From: Burkholderiaceae bacterium
GTDB taxonomy: Bacteria; Pseudomonadota; Gammaproteobacteria; Burkholderiales; Burkholderiaceae_C
Assembly (NCBI GenBank): GCA_024235915.1
Contig: JACKLO010000008.1
Span: 434,001 to 498,000 of the forward strand
Direction: 5' to 3'
Length of the DNA: 64,000 bases
Translations under genes and position numbers: made by a program
In this document: piece by piece, positions 1 to 9,352 of the stretch
How positions within the stretch are numbered: position 1 is the first letter of the stretch
Layout of the letters: each line of letters opens with the position of its first letter
The notes under the pieces: generated by a model
What the model was told of the DNA's origin: nothing
Database searches by the model: none
What the model saw: only the letters and a program-made list of their open reading frames with translations

Positions 1-1
1 C

Positions 2-2458
2 GAGCTGCACGCTGCAAGACTGGCGCAGACCAAGGCCTCGAGTGAGTTCAGGCACCTGGCCCTCGCGGTGCGGCACACCGACAACGTGGTGGTGATCGCC
101 GATGCTCAGGGATTGGCGACCTGGGTCAACCCGGCGTTCGAGCGTGTCACGGGGTACCGCGCCGAGGACGTCATTGGCCACACGCCGGGTCACCTGTTGC
201 AGTTCCCGGGCAGTTCCGAACTGGCCCGGGCCGAACTCCGCGAAGCCGTCCGGTCGCGACAGCCGTGCCAGGTCCAGATCCTGAACCGCGCCAAGTCGGG
301 CCGCACCTACTGGATGAACGTGGACCTGCAGCCGCTGTATGGCGACCGGGGCGAGTTCGAGGGTTTCGTGTCGGTGGAGACCGACATCACCGGGCTGATC
401 CGGCAGCGGGAGCATGCGCGGGCGCTGCTGGATGTGCTGCCGGTGGGCGTGCTGCTGCAGTCTCGCCAGGCGGAAATCCTGGACGCCAACCCGGCAGCCC
501 ACGAGATCCTGGGCATGGCCAGGGGCACGCTGCCGGGCCGGAACACACGTGCGGTTCACTGGCTGACGGTCGACGAAAACGACCAACCCCTGCCCGACGA
601 CCAGCGCCCACTGGCACAGGTGCTGGCCACCGGCGAGGCGACCGAACCGCGGCGGATCGGCATCCGCAACGGCATGGGCGAGCAGCGGTGGCTGGACCTG
701 CGCTGCGTGCCGCTGCGTGGGCCGGACGGCGAAGTGGAGGCTGCCCTCACCTGTTTCAACGACATCACGGCCGCCGTGCGCACCGACGGCATGCTGAAGA
801 CCGCGATGGGTGCCGCGGACCTCGGTTCGTGGACCTGGGAACCCGAGGAGGACCGCTGGTGGGTGTCGCCGAACTGGAGCGAACGCTTCGGGCCGCTGCA
901 GAACAACGGGCGCTGGCTGGAGCGGGTGCACGGTGACGACATCCCGCAGGCGCAGGCCGCCATGTTCGCGCTGCTGCGTGGTGAACAAGCCACCTACCGC
1001 GCGGAGTTCCGCCTGCGCATGGGCGACGGGCAGTGGCGCTGGCTGCTGTCCTATGCCGCCGTGGCCGAGCGCAGCGTGCACGGGCGCGTGCTGCGGGTCA
1101 GCGGCGTGCTGATGGACATCGACGAACGCCGGCGCGCCGAGGAGCGCCTGCGAGTGGCGGCCACCACGGACGCGCTCACCGGCCTGCCCAACCGCAGCCT
1201 GCTGGCCGACCGCCTGGGCCAGGCGCAGGCCAGCTGCCAGCGCCGGCGCCGGCTGGGCGCATTGATCTACCTCGATCTGGACCACTTCAAGCGCATCAAC
1301 GACAGCCATGGCCATGCCGCCGGCGATGCCCTGCTCTGCGAACTGACGCGGCGCCTGCGCGAGGCCCTGCGCATCGAGGACACGCTGGCCCGCATGGGTG
1401 GCGACGAGTTGATGGTGCTGTTGCCCGATGTCGGCGCCAGCGCAACGGAGGCCGAAGCGGCCGCACGCGAGGTGGCGCGCAAGCTGCGTGCGACGCTGGA
1501 AGTGCCCGTCCAGGTGGGGGCGCTGGAATACCGTGTCGGCGCCAGCATCGGCATCACCGTCTTCCCCCGCGAGGATTCGCCGACGGTGGAAGACCTGATC
1601 CGCGAGGCTGACACCGCCATGTACGTGGCCAAGCAGGCCGAGCGCGGTAGCGTACGCCTGTACGAATCCACGATGCGCGAGCATGTGGCGTCGCGGGTCG
1701 CATTGGAACGCGCACTGCGCCTGGCCATCGAACAGGACCAGATCCGCCTGCACCTGCAGGGCCAGTGGACGGCCGATGGGCAGATGGCCGGCATCGAGGC
1801 CCTGGCCCGCTGGCAGGACCCGGAGCTTGGCGCCGTATCGCCGGTTGACTTCATTCCGGTGGCCGAGGAATCGGGGCTCATCCTGCCCCTGGGTCGTCGT
1901 GTGGTCGAGCAGGCCTGCGCCACGGCCCGGCGCCTGCACGATGAAGGCATCCTGGTGCCGCTGTCGGTGAACGTGAGCCCGCGCCAGTTCACCGACCCCG
2001 GATTTGTCGCGCACCTGCTGCAGTCGGTGCGAGATCAAGGCATCGCGCCGAGCGACCTTCAGCTCGAGCTGACGGAAGGCATCCTGGCCGACGATGCCTC
2101 GGAACGGCTGATGAACCGGCTGGCCGACGAAGGCTTCCGGTTTTCCATCGACGACTTCGGCACCGGCTGGTCGAACCTGATGTACCTGAAACGGCTGCCG
2201 GTGCACGAGCTCAAGATCGACCGCGCCTTCGTGCGCGACGTCGTGGACGATGCCGACGATGCGGCACTGGTGCAGGCCATCATCGGCATCGCCAGCCGCT
2301 TCGGCATCCAGACGGTGGCCGAAGGCGTGGAAACACCGGCGCAGGCCAGGTTCCTGCTGGACGCCGGCTGCGACCGACTGCAAGGCTGGCTGTTTGACCG
2401 TGCCCGGCCACTGGCGGACCTGCTGGCGGCGCCGCGCAGCCAGCCTGCCGTGGCCTGA
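2..2458 (+). CDS. PAS-PAS-PAS-GGDEF-EAL c-di-GMP enzyme, 5' partial
   Basis: Cyclic-di-GMP signalling protein. The frame is open back to the window edge (in-frame residues precede the GTG at 68), so the N-terminus is missing. Numbering from the GTG: PAS about 1-108 (NPAFERVTGY core), second PAS about 118-235, third PAS about 245-358, GGDEF about 365-530, EAL about 545-785. The cyclase signature is GGDEL (about residue 445), preceded five residues earlier by RIED, a product-inhibition I-site. The EAL domain keeps EAL, NVSPRQF, ELTEG, IDDFGTG, LKIDRAF, AEGVET and QGW, so phosphodiesterase activity is expected; the cyclase half is less certain because of the final Leu. It abuts the convergent RND permease gene with no spacer. 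Confidence 0.93.
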   Translation, partial: ELHAARLAQTKASSEFRHLALAVRHTDNVVVIADAQGLATWVNPAFERVTGYRAEDVIGHTPGHLLQFPGSSELARAELREAVRSRQPCQVQILNRAKSGRTYWMNVDLQPLYGDRGEFEGFVSVETDITGLIRQREHARALLDVLPVGVLLQSRQAEILDANPAAHEILGMARGTLPGRNTRAVHWLTVDENDQPLPDDQRPLAQVLATGEATEPRRIGIRNGMGEQRWLDLRCVPLRGPDGEVEAALTCFNDITAAVRTDGMLKTAMGAADLGSWTWEPEEDRWWVSPNWSERFGPLQNNGRWLERVHGDDIPQAQAAMFALLRGEQATYRAEFRLRMGDGQWRWLLSYAAVAERSVHGRVLRVSGVLMDIDERRRAEERLRVAATTDALTGLPNRSLLADRLGQAQASCQRRRRLGALIYLDLDHFKRINDSHGHAAGDALLCELTRRLREALRIEDTLARMGGDELMVLLPDVGASATEAEAAAREVARKLRATLEVPVQVGALEYRVGASIGITVFPREDSPTVEDLIREADTAMYVAKQAERGSVRLYESTMREHVASRVALERALRLAIEQDQIRLHLQGQWTADGQMAGIEALARWQDPELGAVSPVDFIPVAEESGLILPLGRRVVEQACATARRLHDEGILVPLSVNVSPRQFTDPGFVAHLLQSVRDQGIAPSDLQLELTEGILADDASERLMNRLADEGFRFSIDDFGTGWSNLMYLKRLPVHELKIDRAFVRDVVDDADDAALVQAIIGIASRFGIQTVAEGVETPAQARFLLDAGCDRLQGWLFDRARPLADLLAAPRSQPAVA

Positions 2459-5400
2459 TCAGTCGCGGTCCGCCGGCATCGCGGCCGGCATGCCGGCGCC
2501 ACCCGCCTCGCTCACCGGATGCGCAGCGCCTGCCGGCTGCTTCTTGTCACGCACGATGTAGCTGTACAGCACCGGCACCACCACCAGCGTCAGCAGCGTG
2601 CTGGTCAGCAGGCCGCCGATGATGGCGCGGCCCATGGGTGCCTGGATCTCACCGCCGTCGTTCAGCGCCAAGGCCAGCGGCAGCATGCCGAACACCATGG
2701 CCGCGGTGGTCATGATGATGGGGCGCATGCGGATCTGCCCGGCTTCCAGCAGCGCGTCGCGCACCGATGCACCCGCCTTGCGGGCCTGGTTGGCAAAGTC
2801 CACCAGCAAGATGGCGTTCTTGGTCACCAGGCCCATCAGCATCACCAGGCCGATCATCGAAAACACGTTGAGCGTGCTGCCCGTGACCAGCAAGGCCAGC
2901 ATGACGCCGATCAGCGCCAGCGGCAGGCTGGCCATGATGGCAATGGGCTGTACGAAGCTGCCGAACTGGCTGGCCAGCACGATGTAGATGAAGATGGCGG
3001 CCAGCGCCATGGCGCCGAGCAGGCCCCCAAAGGCCTCGGCCTGCTCCTGCATCTGGCCACCGATGTCGAAGCTGTAGCCCGGCGGCAGCGTGGTTTCCTT
3101 GATCAGCTTCTGCACGTCGGCGCTGACATCGCCCGGGCTGCGGTCCTTGACGCCGGCGAACACCGCCTCGCGGCGCTGCAGGTTCTGGCGGCGGATGTTC
3201 TGCGGGTTGAACACGGGCTCGATCTCGGCCACGCTGGACAGCGTCACCGGCACGCCGTTGGCCGCATAGGCCACCGGCAGGTCGCGCAGCTGTGCCACGC
3301 GCTCGCGGTCGGCCTCGTTCAGGCGCAGCACCACGTCGACCTGGTCCCCTTCAGGCGTGGTCCAGGTGGTGGCCGGGTCGCCATTGACGAAGGCGCGCAG
3401 GCTGCTGCCCAGCTGGGCCGGTGTCAGGCCCAGTTCACGCACGGCGTCGGGCTTCAGGCGCACGGCGTAGGCCGGCACGCCGTCCTGCACCGAGGTCTCG
3501 ACGTCCACCGCACCTGGGATCTTGCGCACCTTGTCGGCGAACTCCTTGGCCACGCGGCCGAGACCTTCGCTGTCGCTGCCCAGGATGGCCACATAGATCG
3601 GCCGGTTGAAGCCCAGCGCGGCGTCCACGCCGGGAATGCCGGCGACCGCATCGCGGATCACGGCCTCGACGTCCTTCTGCGTGCGGCTGCGGTCGCGACG
3701 GTCGGTCAGGCGGATGTTGAGCCAGGCCTGGTGGCGCTGGCCAGGGCCGCCGATCCAGGTGGCCACATGCTTGACCTCCGGCACCGCCAGCACACGGGCC
3801 TCGATCTGGCGCACCTTTTCGTCGGTGCGCTCCAGGCTGCTGCCCACCGGCAGTTTGACGGCCAGCTGTGTGAAGCCCTGGTCCACCTGGGGCACGAACT
3901 CGCTGCCCACCAGCGGCGCCAGGCCCAGCGCGGCCACAAAGCTCAGCGCCCCCACGGCGGTCACCACGCCACGTGGCGTGATCGTGGCGCTGCGCAAGCG
4001 ACGGCGGGACGCCTTGTCGCGCCGGCCTTCGGCGTCGAAGCCGCGGCCGTAGGCCGGGATCCACACCCGCCAGCGGCGGCCACTGAAGATCCAGTGGATG
4101 GCGCCGGCGTACACGCGGTGCAGCACGTCCATCAGCGCATCGGTGCCGCGGATGGCGTGGCCGATCACCGGCAGGCGCGCCAGCTTCGCCGCCGGCGGGT
4201 CGTGCCAGACCGAGCTGAGCATGGGGTCGAGCGTGAAGCTGACGAACAGGCTGATCAGCACCGCCACCACCACGGTGATGCCGAAGGGGTGGAAGAACTT
4301 GCCGATGATGCCGCCCATGAAGGCCACCGGCGCGAACACCGCCACGATGGCGAAGGTGGTGGCCATCACCGCCAGGCCGATCTCGTCAGTGCCCTCGCGC
4401 GCCGCCGTCATGTGGTCCTTGCCCATGTGCACGTGGCGCACGATGTTCTCGCGCACGACGATCGCGTCGTCGATCAACAGGCCGATGCAGAGGCTCAGCG
4501 CCATCATCGTCATGAAGTTCAGCGTGAAGCCGAACAGGTAGACGGCGATGAAGCTGGAGATCACCGCGATCGGCAGCGTCAGCCCGGTGATGATGGTGCT
4601 GCGCCAGCTGTGCAGGAACAGGAAGACGATGGCCACGGTGAGCAGCGCACCCTCGATCAGCGTGCTGCGCAGGCCGTCCAGGCTGCCCTTGATCCAGTCG
4701 CTGCCGGCGTTGACGAGCTTGAGCTCCACGTCAGCCGGCAGCGACTTCTGCAGTTCGGCCATGGCTGCCTTCACCGCCTCGCCGGTGGTCACGACGTTGG
4801 CATCCTGCTGGCGGAAGACGTTGAAGTTGATCGCCGGCTGGCCGCTCAGGCGGGCCAGCGATTCCGGCTCGCGTTCGCGCTCCACCAGCGTGCCCAGGTC
4901 ACCCAGACGCAGCGGCAGGCCGTTGCGGTGGGCGACGATGATGTCGCCGAAGGCGCGCGGATCGCGGATGCGGCCCTCCACGCGCAGCAGCGTGTCCTGC
5001 CGGCTGTCGGACAGGCGCCCGACCGGCTGGTCGCTGTTCGCCGCACGCAGCGCCTCGGCGATCTGCGCTGGCGTCACGCCGTAGGCACGCAGCCGCATCG
5101 GGTCGAGGTCGATGCGCACCTCGCGCTCGGTCAGCCCCTGGATCTCCACCCGCGCCACGCCGGGCACACGCTGCAGCCGCTTGCCCACGGTGTTCTCGCC
5201 GATCACCGACAGCTCGCGCATGTTGCGCTTGGCGCTGACCAGCGCCATCGTCACCACCGGCTCGGCGTTGTCGTTGTTCCAACGCGCCAGCATCGGCGGC
5301 TTCACGTCACGCGGGAAGCGACTCTGCACCGCGGCGACACGGTCGCGCACCTCGGTCATCGCGCGGTCCATGTCGGTGTCGAGGCCGAATTCGACGCTGA

Positions 5401-5671
5401 TGTCGCCCCGGCCTTCGAAGGCGCGCGACATGATCTTGCGCACGCCGGCGATGCTGTTGATGGATTCCTCCACCGGCTTGAGCACCTCGCGCTCCACCGC
5501 CTCGGGCGTGGCGCCAGGGTATTCGATGTTCATCCAGGCGCCGGGAGGCTGGATATCGGGCAGCTGTTCGACGCCCAGCTTGTTGTAGCTGAACAGGCCC
5601 AGCACGCACAGCGCCACCATCACCATGGTGGCGAAGACCGGGTGCTGGATCGAGACGCGGGTCATCCACAT
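2459..5671 (-). CDS. RND (HAE-1) efflux pump permease
   Basis: Inner-membrane proton/drug antiporter of the AcrB/MexB superfamily, 1070 aa, usual family length. The N-terminus begins with the TM1 pattern of the family (ISIQHPVFATM-like, here VSIQHPVFATM). TM4 carries the proton-relay pair in LLIDDAIVV and TM10 carries the matching lysine in GLVTKNAILL, so the relay is intact. Two large periplasmic porter regions lie between the TM bundles. It is the second gene of a two-gene operon, 12 bp after the adaptor gene. No outer-membrane factor follows, so the pump must use a TolC-like channel encoded elsewhere. Substrate cannot be told from sequence. Confidence 0.95.
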   Translation of the reverse strand: MWMTRVSIQHPVFATMVMVALCVLGLFSYNKLGVEQLPDIQPPGAWMNIEYPGATPEAVEREVLKPVEESINSIAGVRKIMSRAFEGRGDISVEFGLDTDMDRAMTEVRDRVAAVQSRFPRDVKPPMLARWNNDNAEPVVTMALVSAKRNMRELSVIGENTVGKRLQRVPGVARVEIQGLTEREVRIDLDPMRLRAYGVTPAQIAEALRAANSDQPVGRLSDSRQDTLLRVEGRIRDPRAFGDIIVAHRNGLPLRLGDLGTLVEREREPESLARLSGQPAINFNVFRQQDANVVTTGEAVKAAMAELQKSLPADVELKLVNAGSDWIKGSLDGLRSTLIEGALLTVAIVFLFLHSWRSTIITGLTLPIAVISSFIAVYLFGFTLNFMTMMALSLCIGLLIDDAIVVRENIVRHVHMGKDHMTAAREGTDEIGLAVMATTFAIVAVFAPVAFMGGIIGKFFHPFGITVVVAVLISLFVSFTLDPMLSSVWHDPPAAKLARLPVIGHAIRGTDALMDVLHRVYAGAIHWIFSGRRWRVWIPAYGRGFDAEGRRDKASRRRLRSATITPRGVVTAVGALSFVAALGLAPLVGSEFVPQVDQGFTQLAVKLPVGSSLERTDEKVRQIEARVLAVPEVKHVATWIGGPGQRHQAWLNIRLTDRRDRSRTQKDVEAVIRDAVAGIPGVDAALGFNRPIYVAILGSDSEGLGRVAKEFADKVRKIPGAVDVETSVQDGVPAYAVRLKPDAVRELGLTPAQLGSSLRAFVNGDPATTWTTPEGDQVDVVLRLNEADRERVAQLRDLPVAYAANGVPVTLSSVAEIEPVFNPQNIRRQNLQRREAVFAGVKDRSPGDVSADVQKLIKETTLPPGYSFDIGGQMQEQAEAFGGLLGAMALAAIFIYIVLASQFGSFVQPIAIMASLPLALIGVMLALLVTGSTLNVFSMIGLVMLMGLVTKNAILLVDFANQARKAGASVRDALLEAGQIRMRPIIMTTAAMVFGMLPLALALNDGGEIQAPMGRAIIGGLLTSTLLTLVVVPVLYSYIVRDKKQPAGAAHPVSEAGGAGMPAAMPADRD

Positions 5672-5683
5672 GGCGGCCCCCTC

Positions 5684-6862
5684 TTACTGCAAACGTGCCG
5701 GCGCCGACGCCGCGGTCGACGCCACGGCCGCTGCCTGCTCGGCACTGACCGAGGCGGCACGACCTTCGCTCAGCCCGTCAAAGCGTGCGGCGATGACCAC
5801 GCTGTCGGCATTCACGCCTTCGAGCACCTCCACGCGGCCCGTGGCCTCGTCCTGCCGGCCCAGGCGGACGGCGCGGCGCACCAGCTTGCCGCCGTCGATC
5901 AGCCAGACCTCGTCCTGCCCGGCCGACTGGCTCACCGCCGTGGCGGGCACCGACAGGCGCTCGCGGTCGTCCGGTAGCGCCGCGGTGGCGGCGGCGTACT
6001 GGCCAGCGCGCAGCCGCTCGTCGGCATTGGCCAGTTCGATGGTGACGCCGATGGCACGCGTGCCGGGCTCCGCCGCCGGGGCGATGCGGGCGATGCGGCC
6101 GGCCACCGGGCGGTCCACCCCTTCCACTTCCACGGCCACCGGCATGCCGGGCGACAGACGCGCCACCTCGTGGGTGCCGACGCTGCCGGCCAGTTCCAGG
6201 CGTTTGAGGTTCACGATCATCAGCACCGGCTGGTCGGGAATGACCTTCTCGCCCGGCAGCACCTGGCGCTTGGCCACGATGCCGTCGATCGGCGCGGCCA
6301 GCGTGGCCTCGCGCAGCGCGACCCGCGTGGCTGCGGCCGAGGCCACGGCCGCGTCCAGCTGGGCGCGTGCCGTTTCCACCGCCGCACGCGAACCGTCGAG
6401 TGCCGCACCGGAAATGAACTGCTGGCCGGCCAGGCGTTCGTTCTGCGCATGCGTGCGCTGCGCCTGCGCCAAGGTGGCGCGAGCGGCGGCGACATTGGCC
6501 TCGCGTTCGGCCACGCGGCTGCTCACATCGGCCAAGTCGATGCGACCGACGACCTGGCCTGCGCGGACACGGTCGCCTTCCGCGACAGCCAAGGTGGTCA
6601 GCGTGCCGGCGGCGCGGGCGCGCAGCGTGGCGGTGCCCGGCGCCACCAGCGGGCCGGAGAACGCCACGCGGCCGGGCATCGGGCCATGCTGCGGCCGGAT
6701 CACCTCCCGCGCGGTGAAGGTCAGCGGCGGTGGCGCCTTCTCGGCCTGGGCATCGTCCGCCATCTTGCCCTTGGACGGGATGGCGCCGCTGACGAAGGCC
6801 GTGCCGGCACCGATGACCAGCACCGCGGCCAGCCCACCACCGATGAGCCACTTCTTCTGCAT
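5684..6862 (-). CDS. RND efflux periplasmic adaptor (membrane fusion protein)
   Basis: 392-aa adaptor linking the downstream RND permease to an outer-membrane channel. An N-terminal signal-anchor (WLIGGGLAAVLVIGAG) is followed by a biotinyl-lipoyl-like half (GTLTTLAVAEGDRVRAGQVVGRID), an alpha-hairpin rich in Ala/Arg/Gln (about 110-180), the second lipoyl half (IDGIVAKRQVLPGEKV), and a beta-barrel region. There is no lipobox, so it is anchored by its TM segment. It is the first gene of the operon; about 220 bp separate it from the next leftward gene upstream. No adjacent regulator is visible. Confidence 0.93.
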   Translation of the reverse strand: MQKKWLIGGGLAAVLVIGAGTAFVSGAIPSKGKMADDAQAEKAPPPLTFTAREVIRPQHGPMPGRVAFSGPLVAPGTATLRARAAGTLTTLAVAEGDRVRAGQVVGRIDLADVSSRVAEREANVAAARATLAQAQRTHAQNERLAGQQFISGAALDGSRAAVETARAQLDAAVASAAATRVALREATLAAPIDGIVAKRQVLPGEKVIPDQPVLMIVNLKRLELAGSVGTHEVARLSPGMPVAVEVEGVDRPVAGRIARIAPAAEPGTRAIGVTIELANADERLRAGQYAAATAALPDDRERLSVPATAVSQSAGQDEVWLIDGGKLVRRAVRLGRQDEATGRVEVLEGVNADSVVIAARFDGLSEGRAASVSAEQAAAVASTAASAPARLQ

Positions 6863-7079
6863 GTGTCGTCCTCTTCGGGCCCCTGTGCGCCGGCAGGCGG
6901 CACCCGTGGGGCCTCATGTGTTCTGGAGTGGCGGCAGTGTAGGAGCCCCCCCGCCGGTGCAACAGAGGGGCTGCGACGAACTGCAGAAGGCGGGGGCCGG
7001 CCTGCGCAGCGGCGCGACCGGGCCGCCTGTGGCGCCGACGAACGGCTGCTCGCCGCGACGAGCGGCGCCCGGGCGTTTC

Positions 7080-8135
7080 TCAGGCGGCTTGTACGGCCTG
7101 CGTGCCCGACCAGCCCGCGGCGCAGTCCGGCGCCGGCAGCCAGGGGCCACAGACGTCACCGACGCCGAGGTTGCAGCCCAGGACGGCCAGCGCGAGCACC
7201 TGGCTCTCCTGCGTCACGCCCTCGGCCAGGGTGGACATGCCCATGGACGCGGCCAGCCGCGCCGTGGATTCCACGACCCAGCGCTGAGGCGTCGTGGGCC
7301 CGGCACGCTCGACGAAAGACGGGGCCAGGCAGACGGTGCGCACCGGCAGCCGCTCCAGGTGCGTCAGTGAGGCACTGCCGGCACCGAAGGCGTCGACCGC
7401 CAGCGTCACACCTTTCGCCTGCAGTGCCAGCACGGCGTCCGGCAGCTTTGCCTGCCGGCCATCGGCGTGCAGCGGCACGCGCAGGACGAGGCAGGACGGA
7501 TCCAGACCGCTGGCCGACAGCGCCTGGGTCAGCCTTGACGCAAACGTCGGCAGGCCCAGCCAGGCCGGCGGCAGGCGCAGCCACAGCGTGGCGCCACCGC
7601 GAGCGCGGAGATCGGGCAGCCAATGCGCGAACTGCGGCAGCGCGGCGTCCAGCCAAGCGTCCAGCAAGGCCGCTGCCGTTTCGGGGGCCGTTGTGGCTGG
7701 CCAACCCGATGGCGGCAAGGGTTCTTCGCCCGGCCGGCACCAGCGCAGTTCAGCCTCGATGCCGCGCAGGTGCAGCTCGGGCAGGCTGCGCAGCGGGCGA
7801 TAGAACACGACGGCCTCCACGGGCTCCGGTGCCGGCCGCTGCATCGGCTCTTCGTTGGCCCTGGGGCCGCCGCCCTCCGCGGCGCCGGCTGTCCAGCCGG
7901 TCTTGGCGATGGGCTGCGCACGGCCCACCACCGCCAGCCCCGCCACCGCCACCACGGCCGACGACGCGGCGGCCAACGGCCCGCCCCAGACGGCGGCGGC
8001 CGCCACGGCAGCCACGGCCAGCGCAGCCAGCGACCACGGCACCCGCCCCGACGACGCGGCATGGCGAGCCGCCGGTGGTCTGGCTGTCGAACGGGAACCT
8101 GGCACGCGCATGTCCATGCACGTCCTATCGGCCAT
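7080..8135 (-). CDS. Membrane-anchored degenerate EAL-domain protein
   Basis: 351-aa protein with two N-terminal hydrophobic segments (about 33-70) and a C-terminal region that aligns with EAL phosphodiesterases but has lost the catalytic residues. The EAL motif is IEAELRW, the IDDFGTG loop has become VDAFGAG, the Lys of LKIDRSF is replaced (VCLAPSF), while fold-defining parts such as SLTHLERLPV and LAEGV remain. It is therefore expected to bind protein or c-di-GMP rather than hydrolyse it. It stands alone between the RND operon and the MFS gene, near two other c-di-GMP genes. The EAL assignment rests on these motifs only. Confidence 0.7.
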   Translation of the reverse strand: MADRTCMDMRVPGSRSTARPPAARHAASSGRVPWSLAALAVAAVAAAAVWGGPLAAASSAVVAVAGLAVVGRAQPIAKTGWTAGAAEGGGPRANEEPMQRPAPEPVEAVVFYRPLRSLPELHLRGIEAELRWCRPGEEPLPPSGWPATTAPETAAALLDAWLDAALPQFAHWLPDLRARGGATLWLRLPPAWLGLPTFASRLTQALSASGLDPSCLVLRVPLHADGRQAKLPDAVLALQAKGVTLAVDAFGAGSASLTHLERLPVRTVCLAPSFVERAGPTTPQRWVVESTARLAASMGMSTLAEGVTQESQVLALAVLGCNLGVGDVCGPWLPAPDCAAGWSGTQAVQAA

Positions 8136-8173
8136 GGCGCCGCGATCTGTAGCGCCGGGTCCGGGCGCGGCCG

Positions 8174-9352
8174 TCAGACCGGCGCTTCGATCGGCAGCAT
8201 CCGCTCCGCCCGGCGCAAGGCGGCCCAGGCCACGATGGCGACGCCGGCGGCCGCCCAGAACACGGCCGTGAAGCCGAAGCGATCACCGATCCAGCCGCCG
8301 GCCACGCCGCCGACGACACCCGGCAGGCCATAGCCCAGCACCGAATACAGCGCCTGCCCGCGCCCGCGCAGCCGGCCGGGGAAGAACCGGTGAACCATGG
8401 CAATGCAGGCGGCATGCTGGGCGGCGAAGCTGACGGCGTGCAGGGTCTGTGCCAGCAGCAGCAGTGCCAGCGAACCGCCGAAGGCGGCCGTCATGGCAAA
8501 GCGCAGCGCGGCGACCACGGCACCGAGCTGCAGCCAGCCCATGGGAGCCAGCCAGCCGAACACCCGGCCCTGGAACCAGAAGAACGCGATCTCGACCCCC
8601 ACCGCCACACCCCAGGCCAGGCCGACGACGCCGCTGCCGTGCCCCTGTTCGCTGAGGTAGAGCGAGAAGAACGCATAGAGCGCCGTATGCGCCAGCACCG
8701 TGAGCGCGACGCCACCAAAGAACCAGGCCACCGCCGGCTGCCGCAGCACGCTGCGCACCGGCGGCACCGGCGCGTCATCGGTGCTCGCGCTGGCCGCCTC
8801 GGGCAGGCGCCAGGTGGCCCACCACAACAAGGCGAAGGCCAACATCACCATCACCGCAAAGTGCCCGATGCCCCAGCGCTGGAACACCGCACCGGCCAGG
8901 GTCACCGACACCACAAAACCCAGCGACCCCCACAGGCGCACGCGCCCATAGCGCGCAAAGTCCAGCAAGCCGCCACGCTGCAGCTGCTGCGACAGCGCAG
9001 CCTCCGACAGCGGCACGACGCCGCCGTTGGCCAGGAACAGCAGCACGGCGAACACCGGCAACGAGGCCGGGTCGGGCCACCACCACAGGCCCGCGGCCGC
9101 CGCCACCGACAGGCCCGCGGCCCAGCGCACGCCCTGGCTGCGCCGGCCGGTCCGATCCCCCAGCCAGCCCCAGCCGTAGGGCGCGATCACGCGCGTCCAG
9201 CTGATGGCCGAGGCGATGGCACCGATGGCCAGCGTCGAGTAGCCCAGGTCCTTGAACCAGAGTGGCGCGTAGGGGTTGTAGAGCCCGATCGCCGCGAAGT
9301 AGCAGAACCAGACGGCCGAGAAGGCGCCGAGCGATGCCGGCGCGGGCGTCAC
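8174..9352 (-). CDS. MFS transporter, HcaT/3-phenylpropionate-permease-like
   Basis: Twelve-TM major facilitator protein, about 392 aa. The opening (FYFAAIGLYNPYAPLWFKDLG-type, then GDRTGRR in the first cytoplasmic loop) matches the PPP/HcaT family, whose members include 3-phenylpropionate permease. The GTG at 9352 is preferred because it overlaps the aroC stop in a GTGA arrangement and sits a few residues before TM1; an upstream GTG-rich extension to 9406 would lie inside aroC. The overlap implies translational coupling to aroC, although the two functions are unrelated. Substrate unknown. Confidence 0.85.
   Translation of the reverse strand: MTPAPASLGAFSAVWFCYFAAIGLYNPYAPLWFKDLGYSTLAIGAIASAISWTRVIAPYGWGWLGDRTGRRSQGVRWAAGLSVAAAAGLWWWPDPASLPVFAVLLFLANGGVVPLSEAALSQQLQRGGLLDFARYGRVRLWGSLGFVVSVTLAGAVFQRWGIGHFAVMVMLAFALLWWATWRLPEAASASTDDAPVPPVRSVLRQPAVAWFFGGVALTVLAHTALYAFFSLYLSEQGHGSGVVGLAWGVAVGVEIAFFWFQGRVFGWLAPMGWLQLGAVVAALRFAMTAAFGGSLALLLLAQTLHAVSFAAQHAACIAMVHRFFPGRLRGRGQALYSVLGYGLPGVVGGVAGGWIGDRFGFTAVFWAAAGVAIVAWAALRRAERMLPIEAPV

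Noticed and set aside
2519..5977. 1152-codon open frame on the plus strand
   Set aside because: Antisense shadow of the RND permease; His/Arg-rich with no domain.
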